NCBI GenBank assembly: GCA_038373865.1
Contig: JAXGGA010003016.1
Span: 46,344 to 110,343, forward strand
Length of the DNA: 64,000 nt
DNA from: Uloborus plumipes
Taxonomy: Eukaryota; Arthropoda; Arachnida; Araneae; Uloboridae
Direction: 5' to 3'
The position numbers and the translations under genes are program-made. Shown piece by piece: positions 1 to 10,158 of this stretch. The first letter of the stretch is position 1. Each line of letters starts with the position of its first letter. Under the pieces are notes generated by a model. The model made no database searches. It had not been told where the DNA came from and saw only the letters and a list, made by a program, of their open reading frames with translations.

Positions 1-274
1 TAAATTTCGACACTCTAAGATACTCCTTTAACCACTTGGTCGGATCTTGTCCAGTATCCCCTTTAAAGATGGTTGGCTTTCTTGGCTCTTTAATCACAGC
101 TGGAGCAACCAGCAAAGTTTGAGCTTGACCTCTACTTCTTCAGACATCTCCCGTAATCCCTTCCTTACAGCTTGTACGTAAGGTCCGTGTTCAGGCGGGA
201 GTTTCAGAAGTCTGCGGCTTCGGCGAATATTTTCTATTTCCAGGCTGATCGAGGTACCCGGCGCCTCCACCAAA
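1..274 (-). mobile_element. LTR retroelement internal region, gag-like 5' part
   Basis: Read on the minus strand, this stretch lies just downstream of the LTR at 275-514. Next to the LTR is a TGG-beginning primer-binding-site-like stretch (about 257-273). A degraded coding region follows, with phrases such as PPEHGPYVQAV, KPTIFKGDTGQDP and KWLKEYLRV that resemble the N-terminal part of Ty3-type gag proteins. At least one frame change separates the two halves, so it is not an intact ORF. The element continues beyond the left window edge and lies antisense in an intron of the GRIP-domain gene. The Ty3 assignment is inferred from gag flavour only; no pol is in the window. Confidence 0.5.
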
Positions 275-514
275 TGTCACGTTGAATGAGAACTACGGAC
301 TAACAGAAAGAGCCTTTATTGAATCAGACGAGCTGTCTGCCGTCAAGAACTCAACTGCCAGCTCTCAGCTCGAGAGAGGTTTATATACACAACTAAGGAA
401 TGTTCTAGAACAATTCAAATTAAATTCAAATTAGATGATTCACACAAATTTACATATTTACAAATTTCCTGCAAACTGTCAGAAAGCATTATGAAATTAA
501 AAGAGATTGAAACA
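275..514 (-). repeat. LTR of an antisense retroelement
   Basis: The segment begins TGTCACG and ends GAAACA, giving the TG...CA borders expected of an LTR. On the minus strand it carries a TATATAAA box (about 381-388), then an AATAAA signal (about 317-322), then the primer-binding-like site outside its end. This is the usual order of promoter, polyadenylation signal and primer site in an LTR. The partner LTR is outside the window, so the borders are inferred. The base pairs after it (AATGT, 515-519) would be the target duplication. Confidence 0.5.
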
Positions 515-520
515 AATGTC

Positions 521-590
521 CACACCTGAGGTCAGAACTCAGAACCTCTGGGTTCGTAAGCCGACGCCATAGCCATTCGGCCAACCGGGC
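521..590 (-). repeat. tRNA-like sequence (SINE head or tRNA pseudogene)
   Basis: On the minus strand it opens GCCCGGTTGGCCGAATGG, close to the start of a Ser/Leu-type tRNA. The A box is TGGCCGAATGG. About 30 bases later comes GGTTCTGAGTTC, a degraded B box. The 3' half does not refold into a convincing acceptor stem, so I call it a tRNA-derived repeat, not a functional tRNA. Confidence 0.4.
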
Positions 591-970
591 GATAGCTTGA
601 GAAAGAAATACGGCAATAGATTAACTTAACCATTTGAATTATTGCCTATTTCTTTCCTATTTATCACTTGTGCACATATAATACTTGTTGATGATACTGC
701 AAAATCGCTCGATCTCAAATCTTTATTATGCAAATTACCTGGTGCAGCATCTATTTTATGAAATCCACACTTAATACACCTGGTAGTTGTAAGAGGGCTC
801 TTGATCTGCACTGCTACTTGATAAATTGACTTTTATCAGCCTAACAGAGCTGGGAGCCTATCGATGACTCTCTTTTGGGTTTATTCCCTATGACTTTAAC
901 AAATTTAAAAAGCATGAAAATTTCTCTTATTGCCTCTGTATATTAGTTTGATTTTCTTACTTTTTTTTAG
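591..970. other. intron sequence without recognised content
   Basis: End of an intron of the GRIP-domain gene, closed by a T-rich tract and AG at 969-970. No coding or repeat signal was recognised here. Confidence 0.5.
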
Positions 971-1114
971 CTTTTGAATGATAGCGAAAGTGCCAACCTT
1001 CGATTTGGCGAGCAAATAAGAGTTCTTAAAGAAGAAGTAAGGAGGCTTGAGAGAAACAAAGAACGAGAACAACATGCTGAGAATTTAGAATATTTGAAGA
1101 ATGTTTTTATTAAG
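971..1114 (+). CDS. GCC2: GCC2 exon: coiled-coil end and start of GRIP domain
   Basis: The acceptor is TTTTTTTTAG (ends 970) and the donor is GTAAAG at 1115. The reading frame is open throughout, starting LLNDSESAN and ending EYLKNVFIK, phase 0 at both ends. The high Glu/Arg/Lys content fits a coiled coil running into the GRIP domain. Confidence 0.85.
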
Positions 1115-2545
1115 GTAAAGGTTTTTTTTTTTTTTTTTTTTGCTATTTATGTATTCATAAACATATACTGTAGATCTTCTCATTAGTTAGTTATTAGTAC
1201 ATCAAGTATTTGTCAATTTAAAGAGGAAAAACAGTATAAATTATTGTAAATCAAGAATAATATTATGAAAAGATCATATTTTTATTCATGCTCTTGAACT
1301 AAGTCCCACCATAGAGTAAGTAAATACCTTACAACAGTGGACAGTAAGTCTGGAATTGTCATGCACTAGACAACATCCACTATTTTTGGTATGTTTTTCT
1401 CAAAAAAAAAAAAATTATTCTCCATTCTGATTTTCAACTTAGTCTCATTTTTGTAATGTGTTATTATCATCCCATCCCTAAATACATGACAGAATAATAA
1501 ATCAATGATGCTGATCAGAATATGTTCCATGACTATTAAACACAAGGACATTTTCTTTCGAAAATGACCCTCACTGACTGACATTTTCTGCAACATATGC
1601 ATAGCAAATATTTGAGTAGTATATTCTAAATCTGAAACTCTTTTAATAGTCTTTCATACATACAGTCATAAAAGCTAATACATCTTTCTAGAGCCTGTAA
1701 CATTAAAGATATTGTACAATGACATAGTAAAATACAGAGCTGTATTATTTTGATGTGAGCATTTTGTAATGATGGGGATGGGAGGTAACCACTATTGGTT
1801 ATGTTCATTATAGCCATAGAGATAGCCAAACAACCTGAAGCCTCTTACACATACTACTATTGGGCTGCCGCTCCTACTCACCAACCCCCGGAGCTGCTTA
1901 CGCAGTTTCTTCGGATTACTTCGCAATCCAAGCTCGTTACCCTAGCTCACCAGCCGCAACAATGTTTGTCTAGCTTTATTTGCATTTAAAAAGGTGTTTT
2001 TTTCCCTTCCAATATGAATATTTCAAGAAACATATTTTTGATTTTCATACATTTAAAGAGGACAATTACTTTTACATGAAACTTGTGCATTTTACTCCTA
2101 CGATATATATAGTCCTATATTCTAGTGCTCTTAAAACACTCATTCTAATAGCAGCAAGCTCCTACATCACACAAAAGGGAGTAAGCATAGCGACTAATTA
2201 ACAACGTAAACAACAATTGTAAATAAGCTGATCATTGTCAATGGAAAGAAACAAATAAAGACTCATTAAAAATCACCTAGATGCTCAATCAAGATTTGTT
2301 AATAAACTGATCTTATCCAATGGGAGGAAACAATTAATGGCTTATTTTTCGACACATATAATCGTTTTATCCCACTAAAATATGATTATCAAATGCTAGA
2401 AGCGAGTGAGCAAATAGCATAGACAACGAAATTGTCGAATGACAACGGATGCCTAAAGGCTTGAAGTAAGCTAATCACTTGAAGTACGCTGATTGTGGCC
2501 AACAAAGAGAAACAAATAAAGGCTCATTTTACGCTGCGCATAAGC

Positions 2546-2605
<60 letters not shown>

Positions 2606-5600
2606 CTATGTGAACATAATTCTGATGTGTGAAGGAAAAGGACAGTAACTTCAAATTTTTTAGCTATTTATTTATTTATCTATATTTTATTTATTTTATT
2701 TTTCTTTAATTTTTTTTCTATTTAATTTACTTTTTTTTTACATTGTTTTCATTTGTTGTACTTTAGCTATAGTGTACTCTTTGCATATTTTGTTTCTGCT
2801 GAAAATAATGCACAGAAAAAATGTCAAATTCCAAATTTCCCTATTGTTGGAATGGGATACAAAACATGTTTGTTCAAGCATCTTAAAAATTCATTTCTGC
2901 ATATACTGCCCTTTACCTAATGACAGAATACTACACAGTGAGAATGTTTACTGCAAAATGATTATGAAACAAAATTTATAGCAAATGGAAAGGAGTATCA
3001 ATGGTTACTAAAGAAATAAATTATTTCCTCCTTTTTAGAGCAATTTTCTAGTTATATGAATGGAACTTTGATTCTCTATACTGCTTTGAAGTCGGCGCCT
3101 TAAATTTTCATTCATTTATTGTTATTTCAGTTTTCTACTTTGCAACCTTGCAGTGAAAAGGCAATGTTAATACCTGTTTTGACAACAATGTTGAAACTTA
3201 GTCCAAATGAGCAACAGCAGTTGAAAGACATTGCTGGAGGTAAAGTCTTTTAAAATATTGCTTCTGTCATGTGTTTTAAAGATTTCTATTTAATACTCAA
3301 CGTGTAATTATAAAAAATTATAAAGTATTAAAACCCAAAAATTGCTGACACTTCACTTGACAACCTTTTATCACCTCTGTTGGTGTGTTGTACGTCCTAA
3401 TGTTAGGATTCCATCGGATAAGGAGGCTAGGTACCATTCCATCACTACATATATACATATATGCACACATACAAACATACATACGCCATGTTTGTATACA
3501 GGTTCTATTACCATTTCACTGAAATCCTGTCTTACTTTAAAGTAAACTTGCTAATAAAGACTTGAAGTCACTTGTCAATCAAGTGTGGGGAGACACCTGA
3601 TTTGGTTAATCCTGTTAAAGGTAAAATAGGAAGACATTGAAAAAATCTACAAGATAGCATTTCTAATTTTTTTTTTTTTTTTTTGCTAATTGCCTCATGA
3701 ATGGCAGTGGCGTAACTATACCATCTGGGGCCCGTGGTAAATTCTTAAGATGGGACCCTATCAGTAAAAATCGTCACGTTGTACTCAGTGTAATTTTAAT
3801 AAACTTCGAGATTTTCCGCGTACTCAATTACACATTGTATATGCCCTACTACTGGCTATAGGCCTCCTCTCTTAGGCGAGAGGGAATGGGCTATAGTCCC
3901 CACAGAGAGGGTATGAGCTATAGTCCCCACAGAGAGGGTATGAGCTATAGTCCCAAACTAGCCCAATGCAGATTGGAGACAATGTTTAAAAATATTTCTG
4001 ATCACGCGGCCTCTTGGATCTTGGGCCCGTGGCATTTTGCCAGCCCTGCCACCCTATTGTTATGCCACTGATGAATGGTATCATACCTTCAATCTGCTGT
4101 GCCAAAATACCAAGTACAATTTACTCAACAAACATCCCTCATGTGTGCTAATTCTAGTAAAAATATTAATATTACAGCCAACGAAATGAGGTACAAAAAC
4201 ATACTTTGAGAAAAAATAGACCTGTTTAAAAAGTACAAATAAATACGAATAAAAGAGTTTAAAAACTCAGCAAGCAGCTGTTTTGGAGCTATAACTGCAA
4301 GCCCCATCATCAGTGCATAAAAATAAAAATTAAAATGAAAAGACAGGTTCACATGCCAAAGATTGACAAGTGAACAGGTGAAGCAAAAATGAACAAGAAT
4401 AAATAAGCCACATAGAAGTGGGAACCGGAAGCTACTACGTCAGAGGAACACCAGTGACATCTATGCGCAGAGAAAACATATTGGAGAAAGGAATATTAGA
4501 GGAAAGATTTCCAAATACTAGGGAAAGGGGGTGTGTTTGACAAATCATTAACTACAGAATTCGAATTTTTCAGGTATAATAAGATTCCCAAAAATCTAAA
4601 TCAAAAACAGGAATACCCATGTGTAATTTTAGCCGAAGAAAAATCAAAATTATGATCACAGGACCAAGTGTTGAGCAATGGAGGAGCGTTTACAGTCCTG
4701 TTTCTTTACGCAATTCTTATGTTCTTTGATATGGAACTTACGAGAACGACGGGTCTGTCCAATATATTTAAATTTACATTGACAGGAAATACTAAATTTT
4801 CGACTGCTGATTCAGTTCACTTTTACTTGAAATCATGGACGGGTACAAAAGGGCGATGGGGCCAATCACCCCTCCCTTGAGGGTTTCTCCCTAGATAAAT
4901 TTTCAGTATTGCCATTTAAAAAAAACATTTCTAAGGTATTTTTTGTAAGGGAAAGAGAGGTTTGGTGCTCTCCTCCGGAATCATTTCGGGATTGAAGTCA
5001 AAAATATTTGCTCAACATTTGTAAACTGGGATATGTAAAAAAATCAATTATTCTTGAAACATATTTCCTTAACCTTTCTAAATCCGTCCTTGCTTGAAAT
5101 TACAACCATCCATGGGAACCTTGAGTGACAACTGTAATAAAACGAGTGGTATAAATATCGGAACAAGAAAGTTTTGTGTAAGAAATGTGTAAAACTTCGA
5201 ACAAAATTCCAGAAATCTATAAATTTTGAATTGAGCATGTCTTGCACAACTTTGGTCAACTCTCTTCTACTGCTTTGATGTTGAAGAATAATGTATTACT
5301 TAGTTTTATATTTGTCCCTCCATTGAATGACTCACCATCGGTAAATTCTCGATATTGAAGTTCGAAAAAAGCATTTTTAAACGACCTTCTATGCTAGCAG
5401 AAAGGAGGTTTAGGTCTCCTCTACCTATGTTTCGGAATTGAATTTCGAAACATATGATGTCGACCTTTGTAAACCAAGATATGTAGTAAAGTTTAAGTGA
5501 TAAAATCAATCTCCCTTGATACATTCCCAGATCTGCCCTTTGCTTGCAGTGAATTAACAAAACGTTACTTAGTAACGGAAATATGAGTTTTTCCTAATAG

Positions 5601-5746
5601 GGGTGGAAATGTCAAAAAGTAAAGCTTTAAGAATGTTTGTTACATTTTTTTTAATATTTCTCATTTTATCCATAGATATTGATCCAACTGAGTCGGCCAG
5701 TTCTGGATGGGGGAGCTATCTTCATCGGTGGTCAGGCCTTGCATGA
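971..5746 (+). CDS. GCC2: GRIP-domain golgin, C-terminal exons (GCC2/GCC185-like), partial
   Basis: Three exons (971-1114, 3131-3239, 5676-5746) join in frame to the last 107 or so residues of a golgin. The first encodes the end of a charged coiled coil (VLKEEVRRLERNKERE) and the start of the GRIP domain (NLEYLKNV). The second holds the rest of the GRIP domain (VLTTMLKLSP). The third encodes a tail ending GWGSYLHRWSGLA, which resembles the vertebrate GCC2 terminus. GRIP domains anchor coiled-coil tethers to the trans-Golgi through ARL1-type GTPases, and the Tyr in EYLKN is the conserved contact. All three introns have GT/AG borders and phases match (0, then 1). The N-terminal coiled coil lies left of the window. 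The GCC2 choice over other GRIP proteins rests on the WSGL tail. Confidence 0.85.
2177..2552. repeat. degenerate tandem repeat, three units
   Basis: The phrase AAGCTGATC...CAATGGAAAGAAACAAATAAAGACTCATT recurs at about 2223, 2302 and 2487 with substitutions. The last two units both end with a ...GCGTTTTAT-like or ATCGTTTTAT tail. Divergence between units suggests an old array. Confidence 0.5.
2550..2601. repeat. (AT)n microsatellite
   Basis: Uninterrupted TA dinucleotides directly after the third unit of the degenerate tandem repeat. Confidence 0.9.
3131..3239 (+). CDS. GCC2: GCC2 exon: core of GRIP domain
   Basis: The acceptor TTATTTCAG ends at 3130 and the donor is GTAAAG at 3240. It encodes FSTLQPCSEKAML, then PVLTTMLKLSPNEQQQLKDIAG, ending in phase 1. 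The hydrophobic TMLKLSPNE pattern is the signature of the second half of GRIP domains. Confidence 0.87.
3705..4070. mobile_element. hAT MITE with internal 24-bp tandem repeats
   Basis: The ends are CAGTGGCGTAACTA and TTGTTATGCCACTG, inverted relative to each other. They are flanked by a perfect 8-bp target duplication ATGAATGG (3697-3704 and 4071-4078), diagnostic for hAT-type insertion. Inside, GAGCTATAGTCCCCACAGAG-type units repeat about three times at 3886-3955. There is no transposase coding, so it is non-autonomous. Confidence 0.9.
4250..4800 (-). mobile_element. Penelope-like element relic (GIY-YIG end)
   Basis: On the minus strand 4695-4790 encodes CQCKFKYIGQTRR, then FHIKEHK. This is the KYIGQT...KEHK pattern of the GIY-YIG endonuclease of Penelope-like retroelements. 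A degraded continuation reads SSIAQH, then DHNFDFSSAKI after a frame change, and a 3' tail near 4260-4320 has ACTGATGATGGGGCTTG. Stops and a frame change show it is dead. The outer limits are approximate. Confidence 0.6.
4900..5540. repeat. diverged direct repeat, period about 448 bp
   Basis: GAGAGGTTTGGTGCTCTCCTCC...GTAAACTGGGATATGT (4955-5036) recurs as GGAGGTTTAGGTCTCCTCTACC...GTAAACCAAGATATGT (5404-5485). Flanking parts (4905-4950 and 5340-5400) also align. Function is unknown; it may be internal repeats of an unrecognised element. Confidence 0.5.
5676..5746 (+). CDS. GCC2: GCC2 terminal exon
   Basis: The acceptor ATCCATAG ends at 5675. The split codon gives Asp, then IDPTESASSGWGSYLHRWSGLA and a TGA stop at 5744-5746. 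The GWxSYLHxWSGL tail beyond the GRIP domain is the feature that points to GCC2. Confidence 0.87.
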
Positions 5747-5789
5747 AAAATTTCCTGAAGCAACAATCTTCTGTTTAAAGCATACTCAC

Positions 5790-5795
5790 AATAAA
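5790..5795 (+). terminator. candidate GCC2 polyadenylation signal (proximal)
   Basis: AATAAA lies 44 bases past the stop, followed by TGTGTTTG. It is close to the stop, and further AATAAA-type hexamers follow at about 6080 and 6258, so the site actually used is not decided. Confidence 0.4.
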
Positions 5796-7840
5796 TGTGT
5801 TTGATTTTAAATTTTATTCAAAGTTTACATTTACAGTATTGTGTCTTTAAGTTTTTAAAGATGTATTTGTTCTTATATATTTTCAGTAACTGTTACACAC
5901 TGAAATGAATTTAATGTGCTATGCATTGATATATCTCTCAGAGTTTTTCTTATGTTCATATTTATAACCAGAAATTCAACACTGGCAACCATGAGCAGGA
6001 TGCGGGCCCAGTAAGACTAGTCCTAGTTCATTTTTTGCACGATTAAATACAGTAACCTTTATTCCAAAACAAAATTATTGAATAAAACTTGATATTTTTC
6101 TTGCTATTTTCAAGTAATTGTAGGTTTTTTTTTAACTACTTCATATAAATATTGGTATGCTTGCTAAATGCTATTTTATAATAGCATAAATATTTAGATA
6201 GTATCTCCCTATTAAGACCAATCTTTATATTTGTATTCTAATCTTTTCAATGAAAATAAATGCTTCTGTGTGCTTATCTTTGCTAAAATGTTTAACATTT
6301 CATTCTTGCTTCGTTACACTAATTTCTCATTATTTATGTTACTTCCTCACACTTTATGAGAGAAATATTTATACTTTAATCTAGTCATTTTTACCCATTT
6401 ATTTATCTTTTCTCTCTAACATGTAACACATATAACATGTGTATATTTTTAGCTTTTGAAGTTTAAAAGTGTATATTTTGTCTGCATGTTTATAAAAATC
6501 CTTTGTTTAAAAGTTATTTACAGTATATATTTTTATTCCGAAGTTTTCAATGTTACTAAAAGTTCTATATGTTACCAAAAAAAGCTAAACACATTCGGCA
6601 TAACGATTATGCATGATGATATGTATATAATTACAAGTCCATTATTATGTACTCTGCATACATTACATTGAAAAAATAAGATATTAAATCTCTTAATCTT
6701 CCTTGTGATGTACCAGCCAAATTAGAATGCCACTATTAAAGTGTTAAAATAGTCTTCATGCAACTTAGCTAATCACTAAAATTAATAGCAGATGGTATTA
6801 TTTGTGCCATAAACTCATGTGATATCTTTTTCTCTTCTTTGTAAAAATGAATCAACTCATGAAAAAATCAATTTGTAGCTGTTTAATGCTTTGCTTTCAT
6901 TTTCAGTAAGTTTTACCAAAAGAAAGGTATTTTGTTGTTTTTTTGCCAATTGCTTTATGGAAGGTTAAATTGTTTTAAAATATTTTAGTGTCAAATATAA
7001 ATATCCGCTCACAAATTTTGTTAGTTAAAAAATCCATGCTATCTGCTGTTTAAGTGCAGTGTAAACTGATAAACTTCATTTATGTTTGTGCTGATTATTG
7101 CACCGTCTAAATGTTAACCAAAACGAATTAATCCATTTCAATACGCATGTGTGTTTGTAGTTTTCATTGTTAACACACGTACATATAGTCGTAAAAAGAT
7201 GTTTTAAATTTTTTTTTTTTTTTTTTTTTCAAGATTATATTTTCTAACAAGTGCTCTTTTTTATGTTATGTTCAAAATGTTTGTTTTTTGTAACCGACTT
7301 CATAATATGACTGGTTTCTGCTTAGTCTGGACAGTCTGCATCGCATTCCTTGCCCCACAATCAATTGTATGTGTTAGTATTTGGAAGATGCAGATGAGAA
7401 CATAGACCTGTTCTTTCTGGGCAAACTTTGATTATTTCCAGACCTTTCTCATGTGTGAACCTACCAAGTCTCGTGTGATCTAGTGGTTAGGGCAGCTGTT
7501 ATTCAGAGCTCCATCCCTATCATGGTCATAGGAATGACCCCTCTTCTTCTCTTGTGCTACATGGCTGTCCTAGGGCTTTGGGGTAAAAGGTAGGGAGATG
7601 GTGGATAAAAGGTAAAAAACCAACTATTAGGCCATGGAGTGAAGTCCATTTTTGGCATTCCAACCATCAGTGTGTTATGTTGCAAACATCTGATATCATG
7701 TAATTTTCTTCATCTTGCAGCCTAGTAGTTGACTTAATGCGGATTGACTTGAGGGAAAGAAGCCCAGGTAGAACCTTTCCTTGTTTAGAGTATGAGTCAT
7801 TATTCAACTTGCTTATACCTTTTGTTCATGTACCTGCCCT
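5796..7840. other. GCC2 3' UTR or intergenic, no gene recognised
   Basis: AT-rich single-copy-looking sequence with several A/T tracts (T23 at about 7208). No splice-compatible coding exon or transposon end was found. It may be partly a long GCC2 3' UTR. Confidence 0.4.
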
Positions 7841-8119
7841 CAGGAGCACGCCGATGGGAAGTCACGGGAGGTCACTGTGTCCTTCCAATGAATAATTTTC
7901 GTATTCAGCATATTTTACTGATGATTCGGCGATTTGAAGACAATATTCAAACATTGAGACTATTTGTTCTTCTTAGTTTTTAGAATTGTTTTTTAAAAGA
8001 TGCCTAATGTTTTTTCTCACTAAATGTTACTTGTATTTTATCATTTGGTAAAATTGAAACTTCATTCGGCAAAGTGATAATTTTCCCCCTCCCAAAAATT
8101 TTAGTTTGGGGCACCCCTG
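7841..8119. mobile_element. hAT MITE, GCGCCCCGATGGG family, copy 1
   Basis: It starts CAGGAGCACGCCGATGGG and ends GGGGCACCCCTG, with an 8-bp flanking duplication CCTGCCCT/ACTGCCCT (one mismatch). It is homologous along its length to the copy at 59593-59859. No transposase is present. Confidence 0.85.
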
Positions 8120-9550
8120 ACTGCCCTGCATTCCGACATAAATCTCATTAGGTTTGCACTTGTGAGTTCATTCACTCTTCACTTAGACTTCGAAATTTTT
8201 CAATGTTATGTGATGTAACATTCATTCTTTTTGAATGGTATTTTATTTTAACTGCCATAAAAGACTAAAATGTTGTCATATATTTTATTAAATTTATAAT
8301 CTAAGTAGAGTTTCTTGAAGTCAACATGAGGAATGTCTTTCGTATATCTTCTAAGGAATGTTGCTCTCGTTAACAAGTGGGGCATTTAAAGCTAATGTAT
8401 AGTTCTGTTCTCAAAATCAAGGGTAAAATCTGAGATCTTTGGTATTTAGGGTCGCATCCAGTGCTTAAATTGTAGAAAGAAAATGAAAAATGCCTGTACT
8501 CTTCTGAACTTTTATTCGTATAAAAGTAACCAAAATTTTTTTCTCATTTATACAAATTCTTCTGGAAACAAAAAGGAATACTGGAGTTGAAAAAACCCAT
8601 ACAAATTAATACCATGTTGTAACCCAAATGACAAAATATCTTATGCACTTTGGCCAAAGAAGCCTAGCACACAATCTTTTTATTGTTGGTTAATGACTTA
8701 CAGCTTTAAAGAGCCAAACGACTGATGCGTGATTGGAGGAAGGAGCAATTTTTTGAAAACATTTATAATTCCTTATTTAGCATTATTTTCTCATAAAGTA
8801 ACTTTAAATACATTTATTTTTTAAAATTAAAATTTGTTGATACTTACAAATTTTGATGCTTTGCATTTGTTAGTATGCTATACACATTCCATGAGTTACA
8901 CAGGCCTGTGATGAAAATACATAAGAGAATTTCATGTATTTTTTGTGCTGATTGCAGGGAAAATAATGAAAAAATTCTATCATGTCGGAATTTTTGTAAA
9001 ATTGATTTTTTTTTTTTTTGCTGAAATCTTCCAACAAAAGTAATTGAATGCTGAAGAATCAATATGTATCACCGAGAATAGGATGCTTTCCGTTTATTCA
9101 AATGAAAAAAAACCTCACTTGCCAGATAAATTATTTTAGAGAATACTTTTTAAGATGGAAGATTTCAGCACAAATAAAATATAATTTTACAAAAATCCTG
9201 ATATGATGGAGAAAAATGGTGATCATGTTCGAAATCAGCACACTAAATAATATTTAGATCAGTAAAAACCTATTTCGTATTTTTCAAAAACTTTAATTTC
9301 ACAAGGTTGTGTTTTTAATTTTTCATATTTGTCAGGTGTAATGTATGTTTGATTTTTATTATGTGTTATTTATTGCTTAGAATATTTCAGATATTCAAAA
9401 ACCTGTTTTAGTGATAAATAAATTAGTTTTGTTTCTACCCAAGATCAAATCAACTTTTGTACAGTGCTTTACATGAAAATCACTCTGGTTTGCTTTTATA
9501 TACAATTTTTTTTAACTCTGATTTTAAATTTCAAATATATATATATTTTT
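8120..9550. other. AT-rich intergenic, nothing recognised
   Basis: No coding, TIR or tandem signal found. The phrase GCACAAATAAAATATAATTTTACAAAAAT near 9169 is partly complementary to 8988-9005 (TTTTTGTAAAATTG), a weak inverted repeat only. Confidence 0.4.
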
Positions 9551-10158
9551 CAGTAACCCCTTGTTACATCGCACTTGTCATGAGACAACAAAAAAACTTG
9601 ATCAATCTCAAAACGAGATATAATTGAGGTCATAAAAAATAAGGTTTCAATTAACGAACAAATTAATTACATGTTCACCTACAAAAAGACTACTTCAGTC
9701 TGGGCCGTCATTTAGGGGAGTCAAGTTAAGTCAATTGTCCCTCCCCCTCCCCGACTTTGAGATATCAATGTATTTGCATATAAGTGAACGTGGTTTTTGT
9801 TGTTTTTCGATGAAATTGCATTGTGTTGACCCCCTTGGAAAAACTTGAAATGACGGGCCTGACTTTACTGCCTTATTTTGGTTTATTTTCTTTATAAAAA
9901 AAATAGAATGAAATATTTTTAATGTTTTATGGTGGAACACAAATTAAAAGGCACTTTAAACTGCAACAAATTAAATACATGGAAAATATGCGAGTTCGGT
10001 TCTTTGATTTAAAAACGAAGAAAATACCTTTCTGAGGTAAGTACCCATTTTTTCCTGCAATGTCAGATGAAAAGAAACATTTTTTAAGCATAAATATTTC
10101 TTCAGGGGACAAAGGAAAAGCGTGATATAATGAGTCGCGATGTAACGCAGGGTTATTG
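9551..10158. mobile_element. TIR transposon (CARTAACCC...GTTACATCGC), non-autonomous
   Basis: The left end CAGTAACCCCTTGTTACATCGC is matched by the reverse complement of the right end, CAATAACCCTGCGTTACATCGC. This gives a TIR of about 22 bp with a few mismatches. No clean target duplication is visible, so the superfamily is open. The hAT MITE 9700-9861 is inserted in it. Confidence 0.5.
9700..9861. mobile_element. hAT MITE, GGGCCGTCATTT family, copy 1
   Basis: The ends are CTGGGCCGTCATTTAG and AAATGACGGGCCTG. The interior shares GATGAAATTGCATTGTGTTGACCC with copies at 40102-40215 and 57402-57577. Flanks ACTTCAGT/ACTTTACT match at six of eight positions, consistent with an old hAT duplication. 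Confidence 0.75.

Larger units (their letters stand above)
1115..3130. other. GCC2 intron
   Basis: Phase-0 intron starting GTAAAG and ending TTATTTCAG. It contains a T17 tract near the donor, three degenerate repeat units at 2177-2552 and an (AT)n microsatellite at about 2550-2601. Around 1858-1970 is a GC-richer stretch with CTGCCGCTCCTACTCACC, loosely repeated near 51430-51480; I cannot assign it to a family. Confidence 0.6.
3240..5675. other. GCC2 last intron
   Basis: Phase-1 intron, GTAAAG to ATCCATAG. It is largely composed of a hAT MITE (3705-4070), an antisense Penelope-like relic (about 4250-4800) and a pair of diverged direct repeats (about 4900-5085 and 5350-5540). Confidence 0.6.

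Noticed and set aside
521..590. Functional tRNA gene on the minus strand
   Set aside because: The A box is good but the B box and acceptor stem are degraded; kept only as a tRNA-like repeat.
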